The position numbers and the translations under genes are program-made. Below, piece by piece: positions 1 through 6,984 of a stretch of 64,000 nt of DNA. Source of the DNA: Bradyrhizobium sp. (lineage in GTDB: Bacteria; Pseudomonadota; Alphaproteobacteria; Rhizobiales; Xanthobacteraceae). The DNA lies in NCBI RefSeq assembly GCF_030646015.1, contig NZ_JAUSLT010000019.1, forward strand, positions 99,617 through 163,616, in the 5' to 3' direction. The notes under the pieces are model-generated. The model had not been told where the DNA came from, did no database searches, and was given only the letters and a program-made list of their open reading frames with translations. Within the stretch, counting starts at the first letter, position 1. Every line of letters starts with the position of its first letter.

Positions 1-31
1 AAGCGGGCTTTCAATTCTGCCAGCATGAAAC

Positions 32-57
32 GGCCGGGATATTTCCCGGCCTTTTTC
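32..57 (+). terminator. Rho-independent terminator of an upstream unit
   Basis: An 8-bp GC-rich stem (32-39 with 44-51) closes a TATT loop and is followed by five T. It ends a unit that enters from the left of the window. An open frame stopping at TGA 26-28 could be the tail of that gene, but 25 bases are too few to name it. Confidence 0.75.
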
Positions 58-147
58 ATTTGTCCGGTCGGCGCCGCCACGGCAAGATGCAGAAAGTTGT
101 CAGGCGGCTGACCCATGCAAATCCTGACAGGGCGCGCGGAGAGCAGC

Positions 148-438
148 ATGCGGCATGGTCATCTCACCGCGCTTTTCATCCTCGCGGCGATCTTCGCGTG
201 GACCGGAGGTGCCGCTGATGCCGCCGACATCAAGGTCCCGCCGCGCCGCGCACCTGCAGATGTTCAGGTGCAACAAGGCCCGGCGAACTGCAGCCGGTGG
301 ACCGACCAATGCGTGAACTGCTCGCGCGGCGCCGAAGGCGGGCCGCCGGTCTGCTCCAACATCGGCTTTGCCTGCCAGCCGCAGGCCATCCGCTGCCTCA
401 GCCCGGACGCTCCGAAGCGCGCCCCCTCGAAAAAGTGA
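148..438 (+). CDS. Small exported cysteine-rich protein, unknown function
   Basis: The product is 96 residues. The ATG at 148 is preferred over an in-frame ATG at 115 because it starts directly with a signal peptide: a short basic N-region (MRHGH), a hydrophobic core (LTALFILAAIFAW) and an Ala-rich cleavage region near residue 28. The mature part is basic, Pro-rich at both ends and holds several Cys in a central block, suggesting a disulfide-bonded periplasmic protein. I do not recognise a family. It stands alone between a terminator and the DoxX genes. The reading frame and signal peptide are good evidence for a real gene; the function is unknown. Confidence 0.6.
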   Translation: MRHGHLTALFILAAIFAWTGGAADAADIKVPPRRAPADVQVQQGPANCSRWTDQCVNCSRGAEGGPPVCSNIGFACQPQAIRCLSPDAPKRAPSKK

Positions 439-579
439 TCGGGTTATCGCAACACTTTGCTTGCGGTGTTATTCCCATGCTGCTTTGCGAAACGCGGCGG
501 ATTTCTTGCGGTGACATGCTTTCCCTCGAAGTCGCGACACGATACGAATTGAACGCATTAAACTTTGGGGGGAGACGAC

Positions 580-984
580 ATGGACGCATTCGACAAGATA
601 TTGGGGAAATGGCAGCCGACGGCGCTGAGCCTGCTGCGCATCATTACAGGCTTGCTGATCATCCAGCATGGCATGGGAAAGTTGATCGGCTTTCCCGTCG
701 TTGCGATGTACGCCACCGTCAAGCCGCTGTCGCTGATCGGCGCGGCCGGCTTCATCGAACTGATCGGCGGCGCGCTGCTGATCATCGGCCTGTGCACGCG
801 TCCCGTGGCTTTCATCCTCTCGGGCATGATGGCGTTCGCCTATTTCATCGGCCACTTTCCGAAGGGCTTTCACCCGCTGATCAACGGCGGCACGCTGGCG
901 GCCCTGTACTGTTTCGCCTGCCTCTATCTGGCGACGGCAGGTGCTGGACCGTGGAGCGTTGACGCTTCGATGAAAAAAGCCTGA
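580..984 (+). CDS. DoxX family membrane protein (copy A, first gene)
   Basis: The product is 134 residues with four predicted membrane helices and the DoxX family pattern: an N-terminal LLRIITGLLIIQHGMGK helix, then a GFIELIGGALLIIGL helix, a TRPVAFILSGMMAFAYF helix and a C-terminal FACLYLATAGAGPWS segment. The start is the ATG at 580 behind a GGGGGGAG ribosome site; an upstream TTG at 565 would bury that site. DoxX proteins are small quinone- or thiol-associated membrane proteins, and a precise substrate cannot be read here. The gene lies 10 bases before the second DoxX gene, so the two are co-transcribed. Confidence 0.85.
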   Translation: MDAFDKILGKWQPTALSLLRIITGLLIIQHGMGKLIGFPVVAMYATVKPLSLIGAAGFIELIGGALLIIGLCTRPVAFILSGMMAFAYFIGHFPKGFHPLINGGTLAALYCFACLYLATAGAGPWSVDASMKKA

Positions 985-994
985 GGGGATGACC

Positions 995-1408
995 ATGGAC
1001 AAGTTGAACAGGACGCTTGCGGGCTTTGAGCCGATGGCTCTCAGCATCTTCCGCATCATGACGGGATTGCTGCTGTTTCAGTATGGCGTCGCCAAAATCC
1101 TGAAATTTCCGGTGCTGCCCTATTTTGCCAATATTCCGCCGCTGATTACCGCCGCCGGCGCGATCGAACTGGTCGGCGGCGCGTTGCTCATGCTGGGGCT
1201 GTTCACGCGGCCGGTGGCGTTCATCCTGTCGGGCCAGATGGCGTTCGCCTATTTCATCGGGCACATGTTCAAGGGCGCAACACCGGTATTCATCCCGCTG
1301 TTGAACGGGGGCAATGCAGCCATCCTGTTCTGCTTCGCCTGCCTTTATCTCGCCTGTGCGGGCGGCGGCCCGTGGAGCGTGGACGCGATGATGCGCGGCA
1401 AGCGCTGA
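995..1408 (+). CDS. DoxX family membrane protein (copy A, second gene)
   Basis: The product is 137 residues with the same four-helix DoxX layout as its upstream neighbour, including the TRPVAFILSGQMAFAYFIGH helix and a terminal GGGPWSVDA motif. Two ATG codons lie in frame, at 989 and 995; the GAGGGG site at 983-988 touches the first and is well spaced from the second, so 995 is chosen. The pair may work as a heteromeric membrane unit, since the second copy of the locus fuses the two into one chain (1613-2428). That is inference. Confidence 0.85.
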   Translation: MDKLNRTLAGFEPMALSIFRIMTGLLLFQYGVAKILKFPVLPYFANIPPLITAAGAIELVGGALLMLGLFTRPVAFILSGQMAFAYFIGHMFKGATPVFIPLLNGGNAAILFCFACLYLACAGGGPWSVDAMMRGKR

Positions 1409-1419
1409 CATCGGCATTC

Positions 1420-1448
1420 GTCATTGCGAGCCAACGGCTCGCAATGAC
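1420..1448. repeat. Short perfect palindrome behind the DoxX pair
   Basis: Two 13-bp arms (1420-1432 and 1436-1448, GTCATTGCGAGCC and its complement) are separated by AAC. There is no T-run, so it is not a standard terminator. The GTCATTGCGAGC start is a word I recall as frequent between Bradyrhizobium genes, so this is probably a member of a dispersed palindromic repeat family that was absent from, or lost in, copy B. Confidence 0.65.
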
Positions 1449-1468
1449 GGCGGCACAAACGCCTGGCG

Positions 1469-1507
1469 TCAGCCCGGCACTTTCAATTGCAGCGGCATCG
1501 CCGTCGC
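1469..1507 (-). pseudogene. Remnant of the 3' end of an Lrp/AsnC gene
   Basis: Read on the minus strand, the last codons here give AMPLQLKVPG and stop at 1469-1471. The intact lrp gene downstream ends AVPLELKVPG and stops at 2448-2450. About 39 bases are preserved and then the sequence switches to the DoxX upstream region of copy B. This is the scar of the duplication: the copied unit reached just into the convergent lrp gene. It has no coding role. Confidence 0.75.
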
Positions 1508-1511
1508 GTTG

Positions 1512-2490
1512 TGCTGCTTTACGAGCCGCAGCGGATTTTCCTGCGGTGGTTGCTTTCCCCGGAAGCCGCGACGCGATACGAATCGGACGCGTCTTATTCC
1601 TGGGAGGCAATCTTGACCGAAGCACTGGTGGGGTTCGCGCCGCGCGCGCTGAGCCTGCTGCGCGTCATGACAGGCTTGCTGATCATTCAGCATGGCATGG
1701 CAAAGACCATCGGCTTTCCCGTGGTGCCGTCCAACGCCAATATCCAGTTGTTCTCGATGATCGGCGCGAGCGGATTCGTCGAACTGATCTGCGGCGCGCT
1801 GTTGATCCTCGGGCTGTGGACGCGGCCGGCGGCCTTGATCATCGCCGTGGACCTCGCGTTTTTCCTCATCACCAGGTACTTGCCGAAAAGCTTTCACCCG
1901 CTGATCGCCGGCAGCACGCTGACGATCCTGTACCTCCTCAGCTGCCTCTATCTGTCGAGCGCCGGCGCGGGGACGTGGAGCGTCGATGCGTCGCGCTCGA
2001 GCGGGGCGGCCATGGACAAGTTCAACAGCACGCTCGCGGGCTTCGAACCGACGGCTCTCAGCATCTACCGGATCTTCACGGGATTGCTGCTGTTTCAGTA
2101 CGGCCTCGCCAAAATCTACAAAATTCCGGTGCTGCCCGCTTTCCTCAATATTTCACCGCTGGTCACGGTCGCCGGCGTGCTCGAACTGGTGGGCGGCGCT
2201 TTGTTGATACTGGGGCTGTTTACGCGGCCGGTGGCCTTCATCCTGTCGGGTCAGATGGCGTTCGCTTACTTCATCGGACACATGTTCGAGGGCGGGCTCG
2301 CCGCACCGGCGTTAATCCCGCTGCTCAATGGCGGCAACGCGGCGATCCTGTTCTGCTTCGCCTGCTTCCATCTCGCCTGCGCCGGCGGCGGGCCGTGGGC
2401 CCTCGACGCGACGCGCGGCAAACGCTGAGCGCCGGCGTCGCTGTAACTCAGCCCGGCACTTTCAATTCCAGCGGCACCGCCGCCTCGTAT
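1512..2490. repeat. Tandem segmental duplication, copy B
   Basis: This copy begins at 1512, matching 478 in copy A, and runs through the fused DoxX gene into the intact lrp 3' end. Unit length is about 1.0 kb. The two copies have diverged well beyond recent duplication, and only copy B has lost the stop codon and start region between its two DoxX genes. Confidence 0.8.
1613..2428 (+). CDS. Two-domain DoxX-DoxX fusion membrane protein
   Basis: The product is 271 residues with two complete DoxX units: residues about 1-125 resemble the first gene of copy A (LLRVMTGLLIIQHGMAK, then GTWSVDAS) and about 131-271 resemble the second (MDKFNSTLAGFEPTALSIYR, ending GGGPWALDATRGKR). At the junction the copy A sequence has a stop plus a new start, while here it reads through as SRSSGAA. 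The chosen start is TTG 1613, five bases behind GGGAGG and matching the copy A start; no better start lies near. Eight membrane helices are expected. The internal ATG of the second unit survives, so separate translation of the C-terminal half is possible but has no evident ribosome site. Confidence 0.8.
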   Translation: MTEALVGFAPRALSLLRVMTGLLIIQHGMAKTIGFPVVPSNANIQLFSMIGASGFVELICGALLILGLWTRPAALIIAVDLAFFLITRYLPKSFHPLIAGSTLTILYLLSCLYLSSAGAGTWSVDASRSSGAAMDKFNSTLAGFEPTALSIYRIFTGLLLFQYGLAKIYKIPVLPAFLNISPLVTVAGVLELVGGALLILGLFTRPVAFILSGQMAFAYFIGHMFEGGLAAPALIPLLNGGNAAILFCFACFHLACAGGGPWALDATRGKR

Positions 2491-2927
2491 TTCGAATTGT
2501 GCAGCACCAGCGAGGTCCGGACGTTGCGGACATGCGGCGCCGCGGTCAGGTGGGTGACGAAATCCTGAAACGTCGCCATGTCGGGCGCGACGCATTTCAG
2601 GATGAAATCGACCTCGCCCGACAGCATCCAGCATTCCCGCACCAGCGGCTCGGCGCGCACGAACTCCTCGAACGCGCGCAGGTCGGCATCGGTCTGGCTG
2701 GACAGGTGCACCGAAGCGAACACCGTGACGTCGAAACCGAGCCGGCGCGGATCCAGCAGCCCGCGATAGCCCTGGATATAGCCGGCCTCCTCCAGCGTCC
2801 GGACCCGGCGCAGGCAGGGCGGCGGCGAAATACCGACACGTTTGGCCAGTTCGACATTGGTGATTCGGCCATCGGCCTGGATTTCGGCGAGGATTTTGAG
2901 GTCGATCTCGTCAAGATTCTTCGACAC
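2448..2927 (-). CDS. Lrp/AsnC family transcriptional regulator
   Basis: The product is 159 residues, the usual size for the family. An N-terminal winged helix-turn-helix (about 1-60: LDEIDLKILAEIQADGRITN, then VGISPPPCLRRVRTLEEAG) is followed by a RAM/AsnC effector domain (about 65-150) with the VRECWMLSGEVDFILK pattern. It starts with GTG at 2927; no ATG fits. The gene points at the DoxX genes and diverges from trxB across 268 bp that contain a 17-bp palindrome of Lrp-operator type, so autoregulation and control of trxB are plausible. The effector is not predictable. Confidence 0.88.
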   Translation of the reverse strand: MSKNLDEIDLKILAEIQADGRITNVELAKRVGISPPPCLRRVRTLEEAGYIQGYRGLLDPRRLGFDVTVFASVHLSSQTDADLRAFEEFVRAEPLVRECWMLSGEVDFILKCVAPDMATFQDFVTHLTAAPHVRNVRTSLVLHNSKYEAAVPLELKVPG

Positions 2928-3000
2928 GCGGGTCCAGGTCCTGGCTAAGCGGCTTGTGGGATGGGTATCGGCAACACTCTTAGCCCAGCTCGCGCGGCTT

Positions 3001-3017
3001 GCGCAATTTTATTGCGC
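3001..3017. promoter_or_regulatory. Candidate Lrp/AsnC operator
   Basis: GCGCAAT-TTT-ATTGCGC is a perfect palindrome with 7-bp arms and an A/T centre, the form of many Lrp-family sites. It lies 74 bases before the lrp start codon and about 60 bases before a candidate trxB -35. The position suits autoregulation by the Lrp protein. Assignment is by form and position only. Confidence 0.5.
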
Positions 3018-3075
3018 GTGCGCTGCGCCATTTTTCCACCTCACGGGGAAAATTCGCGGATATGGATTGCAATTC

Positions 3076-3103
3076 TTGCATAGCTCGCCAGATGCCCTAT
3101 CTT
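3076..3103 (+). promoter_or_regulatory. Candidate trxB promoter
   Basis: TTGCAT (3076-3081) and TATCTT (3098-3103) are separated by 16 bases. A transcript would start near 3110 and leave a leader of about 85 bases before the trxB ATG. It is a reasonable sigma-70 match but not an exceptional one. Confidence 0.35.
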
Positions 3104-3195
3104 GGATTTGACACTTTCAGCGCCGCCGCGATGGCTATCCGGGCGCATTCCGCGCAAGCGCTGGCCAAATTCCCTTAAGAGAGGGACCTGCCTCT

Positions 3196-4161
3196 ATGCC
3201 TGCCCCCATCCATGCCAAGGTCGTCATTATCGGTTCCGGCCCGGCCGGCTACACCGCGGCCATCTATGCCGCGCGCGCGATGCTCGAACCCGTGCTGATC
3301 CAGGGCATGCAGCCGGGCGGCCAACTCACCATCACCACCGACGTGGAGAACTATCCGGGTTTTGCGGATGTGATCCAGGGGCCGTGGCTGATGGAGCAGA
3401 TGGAAAAGCAGGCGGCCCATGTCGGCACCAAAATGGTCACCGATCTCGTCACAAGGCTCGAACTGGGAGAGCGGCCGTTCCGCCTGACCTGCGACAGCGG
3501 CGACGTCTATCTCGCCGAAACCGTCATTCTCGCCACCGGCGCGCAGGCGCGCTGGCTTGGCACGCCGTCGGAAGAGAAATTCAAGGGCTTTGGCGTCTCG
3601 GCCTGCGCGACCTGCGATGGATTTTTCTATCGCGGCAAGGAGGTCATCGTGGTCGGCGGCGGCAACACCGCGGTCGAGGAAGCGCTGTTCCTGACCAATT
3701 TCGCGTCGCAGGTGACCATCGTGCATCGCCGCGATCATTTTCGCGCCGAGCGCATCCTGCAGGACCGCCTGTTCAAGCACCCCAAGATCAAGGTGGTGTG
3801 GGACAGTGCCATCGACGAAATCTGCGGCACCGAGAATCCGGGCAAGGTCACCCATGTCAGGCTCAAGAACGTCAAGACCGGCACCCTGACCGAGCTTGCG
3901 GCCGACGGCGTCTTCATCGCGATCGGACATGCGCCGGCGACCGAACTGGTGCTCGGCCAGGTCAAGCTGAAGCCATCGGGATATGTCGAGGTGGCGCCGA
4001 ACTCGACCGCGACCTCGGTGCCGGGCGTGTTCGCCGCCGGCGACGTCGCCGACGAAACCTGGCGGCAGGCGGTCACCGCCGCCGGCCTCGGCTGCATGGC
4101 AGCGCTTGAGGCCGAACGCTTTCTCGCGCTGCGCGCCAGCGACCGCGCGGCGGCGGAATAA
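3196..4161 (+). CDS. trxB: Thioredoxin reductase (NADPH)
   Basis: The product is 321 residues, the normal length of the low-molecular-weight enzyme that passes electrons from NADPH through FAD to thioredoxin in the cytoplasm. The N-terminal FAD motif GSGPAGYTAAIYAAR, the redox-active CATC pair (Cys137 and Cys140), the NADPH motif VVGGGNTAVEEA and the C-terminal FAD-binding AAGDVADE are all present. The start ATG has a GAGAGGGA ribosome site ten bases upstream. A LysR regulator follows in the same direction and an Lrp regulator diverges upstream. Confidence 0.96.
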   Translation: MPAPIHAKVVIIGSGPAGYTAAIYAARAMLEPVLIQGMQPGGQLTITTDVENYPGFADVIQGPWLMEQMEKQAAHVGTKMVTDLVTRLELGERPFRLTCDSGDVYLAETVILATGAQARWLGTPSEEKFKGFGVSACATCDGFFYRGKEVIVVGGGNTAVEEALFLTNFASQVTIVHRRDHFRAERILQDRLFKHPKIKVVWDSAIDEICGTENPGKVTHVRLKNVKTGTLTELAADGVFIAIGHAPATELVLGQVKLKPSGYVEVAPNSTATSVPGVFAAGDVADETWRQAVTAAGLGCMAALEAERFLALRASDRAAAE

Positions 4162-4199
4162 CCATGCCAAGATCTCGAACACGCGACGGATTTACCGAT

Positions 4200-5093
4200 A
4201 TGGATTGGGACAAGCTGAAGGTGTTTCACGCGGCGGCGGAAGCGGGCAGCTTCACGCATGCCGGCGAGCAGCTTGGGCTGTCGCAATCGGCCGTCTCCCG
4301 GCAGGTCAGCGCGCTGGAGCAGGAGCTCTCGGTGTCGCTGTTCCATCGCCATGCGCGCGGCCTGATCCTCACCGAGCAGGGCGACCTGTTGTTTCGCACC
4401 GCGCATGACGTGTTCATGCAGCTGCAGGCGGCGCGCGCCAAGCTCACTGACAGCCGCGAGCGGCCGAGCGGCGATCTCAAGATCACCACCACCCCGGGCG
4501 TCGGCATCAACTGGCTGATCCCGCGGCTCGGCGAATTCACCGCGCTCTATCCGGAGATCCGGATCCAGCTGATCGTCACCGACGAGGAACTCGATCTGTC
4601 GATGCGCGAGGCGGATGTCGCGATCCGCACCCGCAAGCCGACGCAGCCGGACCTGATCCAGCGCAAGCTGTTCGCGATGGGCTTCCATGCCTATTGCTCG
4701 CCGGAATACATCAAGCGCTTCGGCACGCCACGCACCCTCGACGAGCTCGATGCGCATCGCATCATCACGCTCGCCGACGGCCAGGTCGCGCCGCATCTGC
4801 AGAACCGCAACTGGCTGGTCGAGGCCGGACGCAACGGCTCCGGTCCGCGCGAGGTGTATTTCAAGGTCAACAATATCCTCGGCTTGGTGCGCGCCTGCCA
4901 GCAGGGCCTCGGCATTGCCGCCCTGCCGGACTATCTGGTCGAGGAAAACAACCGCCTGGTGCAGCTGTTCGGCGAGTCGGATTCGATCCAGCTCGACACC
5001 TATTTTGTTTATCCCGAAGAGTTGAAGTCGGTGGCGCGGGTGCAGGTGTTCCGCGACTTCGTGGTCAGCAAGGCGCAGCGCTGGCCGTCGTAG
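4200..5093 (+). CDS. LysR family transcriptional regulator
   Basis: The product is 297 residues: an N-terminal winged helix-turn-helix (LKVFHAAAEAGSFTHAGEQL, then LGLSQSAVSRQVSALEQEL) and a periplasmic-binding-like effector domain. The ATG at 4200 puts the helix-turn-helix at the usual distance from the N-terminus; an in-frame ATG at 4164, two bases after the trxB stop, would add 12 unconserved residues. The close spacing suggests co-transcription with trxB, but the effector and targets cannot be read. A candidate small RNA follows within 100 bases. Confidence 0.88.
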   Translation: MDWDKLKVFHAAAEAGSFTHAGEQLGLSQSAVSRQVSALEQELSVSLFHRHARGLILTEQGDLLFRTAHDVFMQLQAARAKLTDSRERPSGDLKITTTPGVGINWLIPRLGEFTALYPEIRIQLIVTDEELDLSMREADVAIRTRKPTQPDLIQRKLFAMGFHAYCSPEYIKRFGTPRTLDELDAHRIITLADGQVAPHLQNRNWLVEAGRNGSGPREVYFKVNNILGLVRACQQGLGIAALPDYLVEENNRLVQLFGESDSIQLDTYFVYPEELKSVARVQVFRDFVVSKAQRWPS

Positions 5094-5187
5094 CCTGCCG
5101 GTGTTTTCACGAACCCCCGGTCTCCGCATGACTGACATGCGACTTGGACGGTTGCTGCGAGGCACCAACGCGGATCATAATGTCTTT

Positions 5188-5325
5188 ACGCTGAGTTTTC
5201 GTGTTGCGCATTTGTCCCCCTCCTCCAGTGGCGCGAGCGCTCAGTAATCCCTCTTGGAAGGTGATTGTGTCGGCCTCACGTGGCCAATACCTTAAGCCGG
5301 GCTCGTTCGAGCCCGGCTTTTTTTT
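5188..5325 (+). ncRNA. Candidate small RNA with anti-Shine-Dalgarno loop
   Basis: A TTGCTG (5152-5157)/CATAAT (5176-5181) promoter with an 18-base spacer predicts a start near 5188, and a strong terminator ends at 5325, giving a transcript of about 138 bases with no convincing reading frame. It carries CCCCCTCCTCC at 5216-5226, complementary to ribosome binding sites, placed between short pairing GCGC segments (5206-5209 and 5231-5234). Several alphaproteobacterial small RNA families show exposed CCUCC motifs with a GC-rich terminator. Assignment to any named family is not possible here. Confidence 0.5.
5294..5325 (+). terminator. Strong Rho-independent terminator
   Basis: A nearly perfect 11-12 bp stem (5294-5305 with 5308-5319, AAGCCGGGCTCG arm) is followed by a run of eight T. 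It lies 200 bases after the LysR stop with a promoter-like sequence in between, so it more likely ends a small RNA than only the LysR message. Confidence 0.85.
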
Positions 5326-5397
5326 GCGCCTGCGACGTACGCGCGCGGCCGCAGCTCTCGCCGTTGACAGTTTTGCGTTTGACGATCATCATTCGCG

Positions 5398-5527
5398 GAT
5401 GATCACGATTTCGTGCAAGCTGACGCTGTCGAAAAAAGGTCCCCTTCCGGGGACTGGAGATCGACGCGCGCGATAGGCTTCACGCTCACACGATCCTCAA
5501 AACCCCGCCGTCTGGACGGGGTTTTTT
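5398..5527 (+). ncRNA. Second candidate small RNA
   Basis: TTGACA (5364-5369) and CATCAT (5387-5392), 17 bases apart, predict a start near 5398. The segment contains a tight hairpin (GGTCCCC-TTCC-GGGGACT, about 5439-5456) and ends in a terminator whose arms are AACCCCG (5501-5507) and CGGGGTT (5517-5523) followed by T. No reading frame with a ribosome site is seen. It could instead be a leader of the DapA-family gene starting at 5568, since the terminator sits 40 bases before that start; an attenuator is then possible. Confidence 0.4.
5500..5527 (+). terminator. Rho-independent terminator before the DapA-family gene
   Basis: Arms AACCCCG and CGGGGTT enclose CCGTCTGGA, and six T follow. It separates the candidate small RNA from the gene at 5568, or acts as an attenuator for it. 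Confidence 0.7.
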
Positions 5528-5567
5528 ATTGTCCCGTCTCCGGCTTACCCCCCAAGGAGATGGACCC

Positions 5568-6485
5568 ATGACTGACCTTCGATCGCAATTGCAGGGCCTG
5601 TGGCTGCCCCTCGTCACGCCGTTCCGCGATGGCGAAGTCGACGAGACATCGCTGCGCCGGCTGGCCCGACACTACGCGGCCGGACCGGTCGACGGCTTGA
5701 TCCTGACGGCCACCTCGGGCGAAGGCATGACGCTCGGCATGGCCGAACTGGAGCGGGTCGTAGCAACAGTCCGCGACGGCATCGCCGACGGCGGACGCAC
5801 GCTGCCGGTCTGCCTCGGGCTGTCGGGCGCCAGCACGTCGAAGATGCAGGATGCGCTGGATGAGACGGCCGACTGGCCGATCGACGGCTACCTGATCGCC
5901 AGCCCCTATTACGTCAGGCCGTCGCAACGCGGCCTGCTGCAGCACTTCACCGCGCTGGCGGACCATGCCGCGTGGCCGATCGTGCTCTACAACATTCCCT
6001 ACCGCACCGCGGTCAATATCGAGAACGAGACCATGCTGCGGCTCGCCGAACATCAAAACATCGTCGGCCTGAAGGATTGCGGCGCCGACCGCGCGCAATC
6101 GATCGAACTGCTCAGGCAGCGGCCGGCCGGCTTCAAGGTTCTGACCGGCGAGGACGCGCACTATTACGAGGCGCTCACCGACGGCGCCGATGGCGCCATC
6201 CTGCTGTCGGCCCACATCGAGACCGACAGCTTCGCGGCGGTGCGCACGGAGTTGCGGGAAGGCAACCGCGACGCCGCACGCGCGCGCTGGGAAAGCCTTT
6301 CCGAACTCACCACGCTGCTGTTCGCCGAGCCGAGCCCGGCGCCCGCAAAATACTGGCTGGCGCGGACCGGGCTGATCGCGCGCGCCGACGTCCGCCTGCC
6401 GATGGTGGAGGTGAGCGCGGAGCTGGCGGCGCGGCTCGATGCGGAGATGCAACGACGAACGGCAGCGTCAACCCGCGCGGCATAG
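5568..6485 (+). CDS. DapA-family (dihydrodipicolinate synthase/N-acetylneuraminate lyase) aldolase
   Basis: The product is 305 residues, near the family norm of 290-300. It shows the TIM-barrel aldolase pattern: the Schiff-base lysine in IVGLKDCG, a tyrosine pair in ASPYYVRP, and a substrate loop TATSGEGMTL that departs from the GTTGES form of true DapA. That change and the solitary setting, with no lysine gene beside it, suggest a paralog acting on another pyruvate-derived substrate. The start ATG follows AAGGAG at good spacing. A cytoplasmic enzyme; the exact reaction is not predictable. Confidence 0.8.
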   Translation: MTDLRSQLQGLWLPLVTPFRDGEVDETSLRRLARHYAAGPVDGLILTATSGEGMTLGMAELERVVATVRDGIADGGRTLPVCLGLSGASTSKMQDALDETADWPIDGYLIASPYYVRPSQRGLLQHFTALADHAAWPIVLYNIPYRTAVNIENETMLRLAEHQNIVGLKDCGADRAQSIELLRQRPAGFKVLTGEDAHYYEALTDGADGAILLSAHIETDSFAAVRTELREGNRDAARARWESLSELTTLLFAEPSPAPAKYWLARTGLIARADVRLPMVEVSAELAARLDAEMQRRTAASTRAA

Positions 6486-6676
6486 CCGGGACACCGCTCC
6501 TCATCCCTCCCCTCGTGAACCCCTTGTAGGAGGGACGAGCAAGACGCGTTCGTTGAAGCGGCCGCAGCCCCCGCAATCAACCCGCTCGATTCGGCTGGTT
6601 AATGCGTGGTGAAACCGACAGTTCAAATTCAGCAGATAGCGAGGCGTCGTCCTTAGAGTTTGAGGCTTAATTGAAT

Positions 6677-6697
6677 CCCCATAACAAAAAACGGGGG
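6677..6697 (+). promoter_or_regulatory. Hairpin masking the ribosome site of the first micro-protein
   Basis: CCCC at 6677-6680 can pair with the GGGG of the ribosome site at 6693-6697 across an A-rich loop (ATAACAAAAAAC). The same arrangement recurs before the second micro-protein, which is why it is listed as a candidate translational switch. The stem is short, so its stability is in doubt. Confidence 0.4.
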
Positions 6698-6703
6698 ACG
6701 CCA

Positions 6704-6853
6704 ATGACCACTCAATCGATCACGAATGCCAAATATCCGGTTTGCGCACGGGCCCGGCGAATGCAGGACGTTTGGCTGGTGTCGTCATTCGGCCTGTGGG
6801 CCGCCATTCTCGGCCTGTCGCCGGTGCTGGCGTTCCGCCTGCTGATGAGCTGA
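6704..6853 (+). CDS. Micro-protein with one membrane helix, first of a paralogous pair
   Basis: The product is 49 residues. The ATG at 6704 lies six bases behind GGGGG; upstream in-frame codons have no ribosome site. A polar N-terminus is followed by one hydrophobic helix (VWLVSSFGLWAAILGLSPVL). The second micro-protein 131 bases downstream has the same layout and shares W-x-x-I-L-x-L-S-P-V and a terminal L-M. The pair of homologous peptides with similar leaders argues that both are translated. Function unknown. Confidence 0.55.
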   Translation: MTTQSITNAKYPVCARARRMQDVWLVSSFGLWAAILGLSPVLAFRLLMS

Positions 6854-6954
6854 AGCGACCTGACGTGCGCATCGTCGTTAATCGGCGGTAGCACTTGTGG
6901 TCAAATGCGAGCGAAATCGCGACCGGCTTTTTAAAATTCGACCTGTATCAATAT

Positions 6955-6980
6955 CCCCCACAAGACAAAAAAAGCGGGGG
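6955..6980 (+). promoter_or_regulatory. Hairpin masking the ribosome site of the second micro-protein
   Basis: CCCCC at 6955-6959 faces GGGGG at 6976-6980, the ribosome site, across a 16-base A-rich loop. It mirrors the hairpin at 6677-6697 although the surrounding bases differ, which hints at selection on pairing. Confidence 0.4.
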
Positions 6981-6984
6981 CGTC

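Larger units (their letters stand above)
478..1507. repeat. Tandem segmental duplication, copy A
   Basis: This segment holds an upstream region, two DoxX genes and, at its right end, a stub of the 3' end of an lrp gene (1469-1507). The same order recurs in copy B from 1512. The upstream regions align from 478 with 1512, for example in the GCTGCTTT and CGCGAC-CGATACGAAT blocks, so the duplication includes the promoter. Homology is visible by eye at DNA level in the leaders and strongly at protein level. Confidence 0.8.

Noticed and set aside
1512..1612. Coding extension of the fused DoxX gene to 1487
   Set aside because: This part aligns with the non-coding leader of copy A (478-579), so the extra 42 codons are not conserved protein.
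3735..5168. Long minus-strand frame opposite trxB and the LysR gene
   Set aside because: It spans two well-supported genes on the other strand, has no domain pattern and no ribosome site.
5188..5527. tmRNA (ssrA) in the gap between LysR and the lyase
   Set aside because: Neither the two-piece acceptor stem nor a tag-like reading frame could be found; independent small RNAs fit better.
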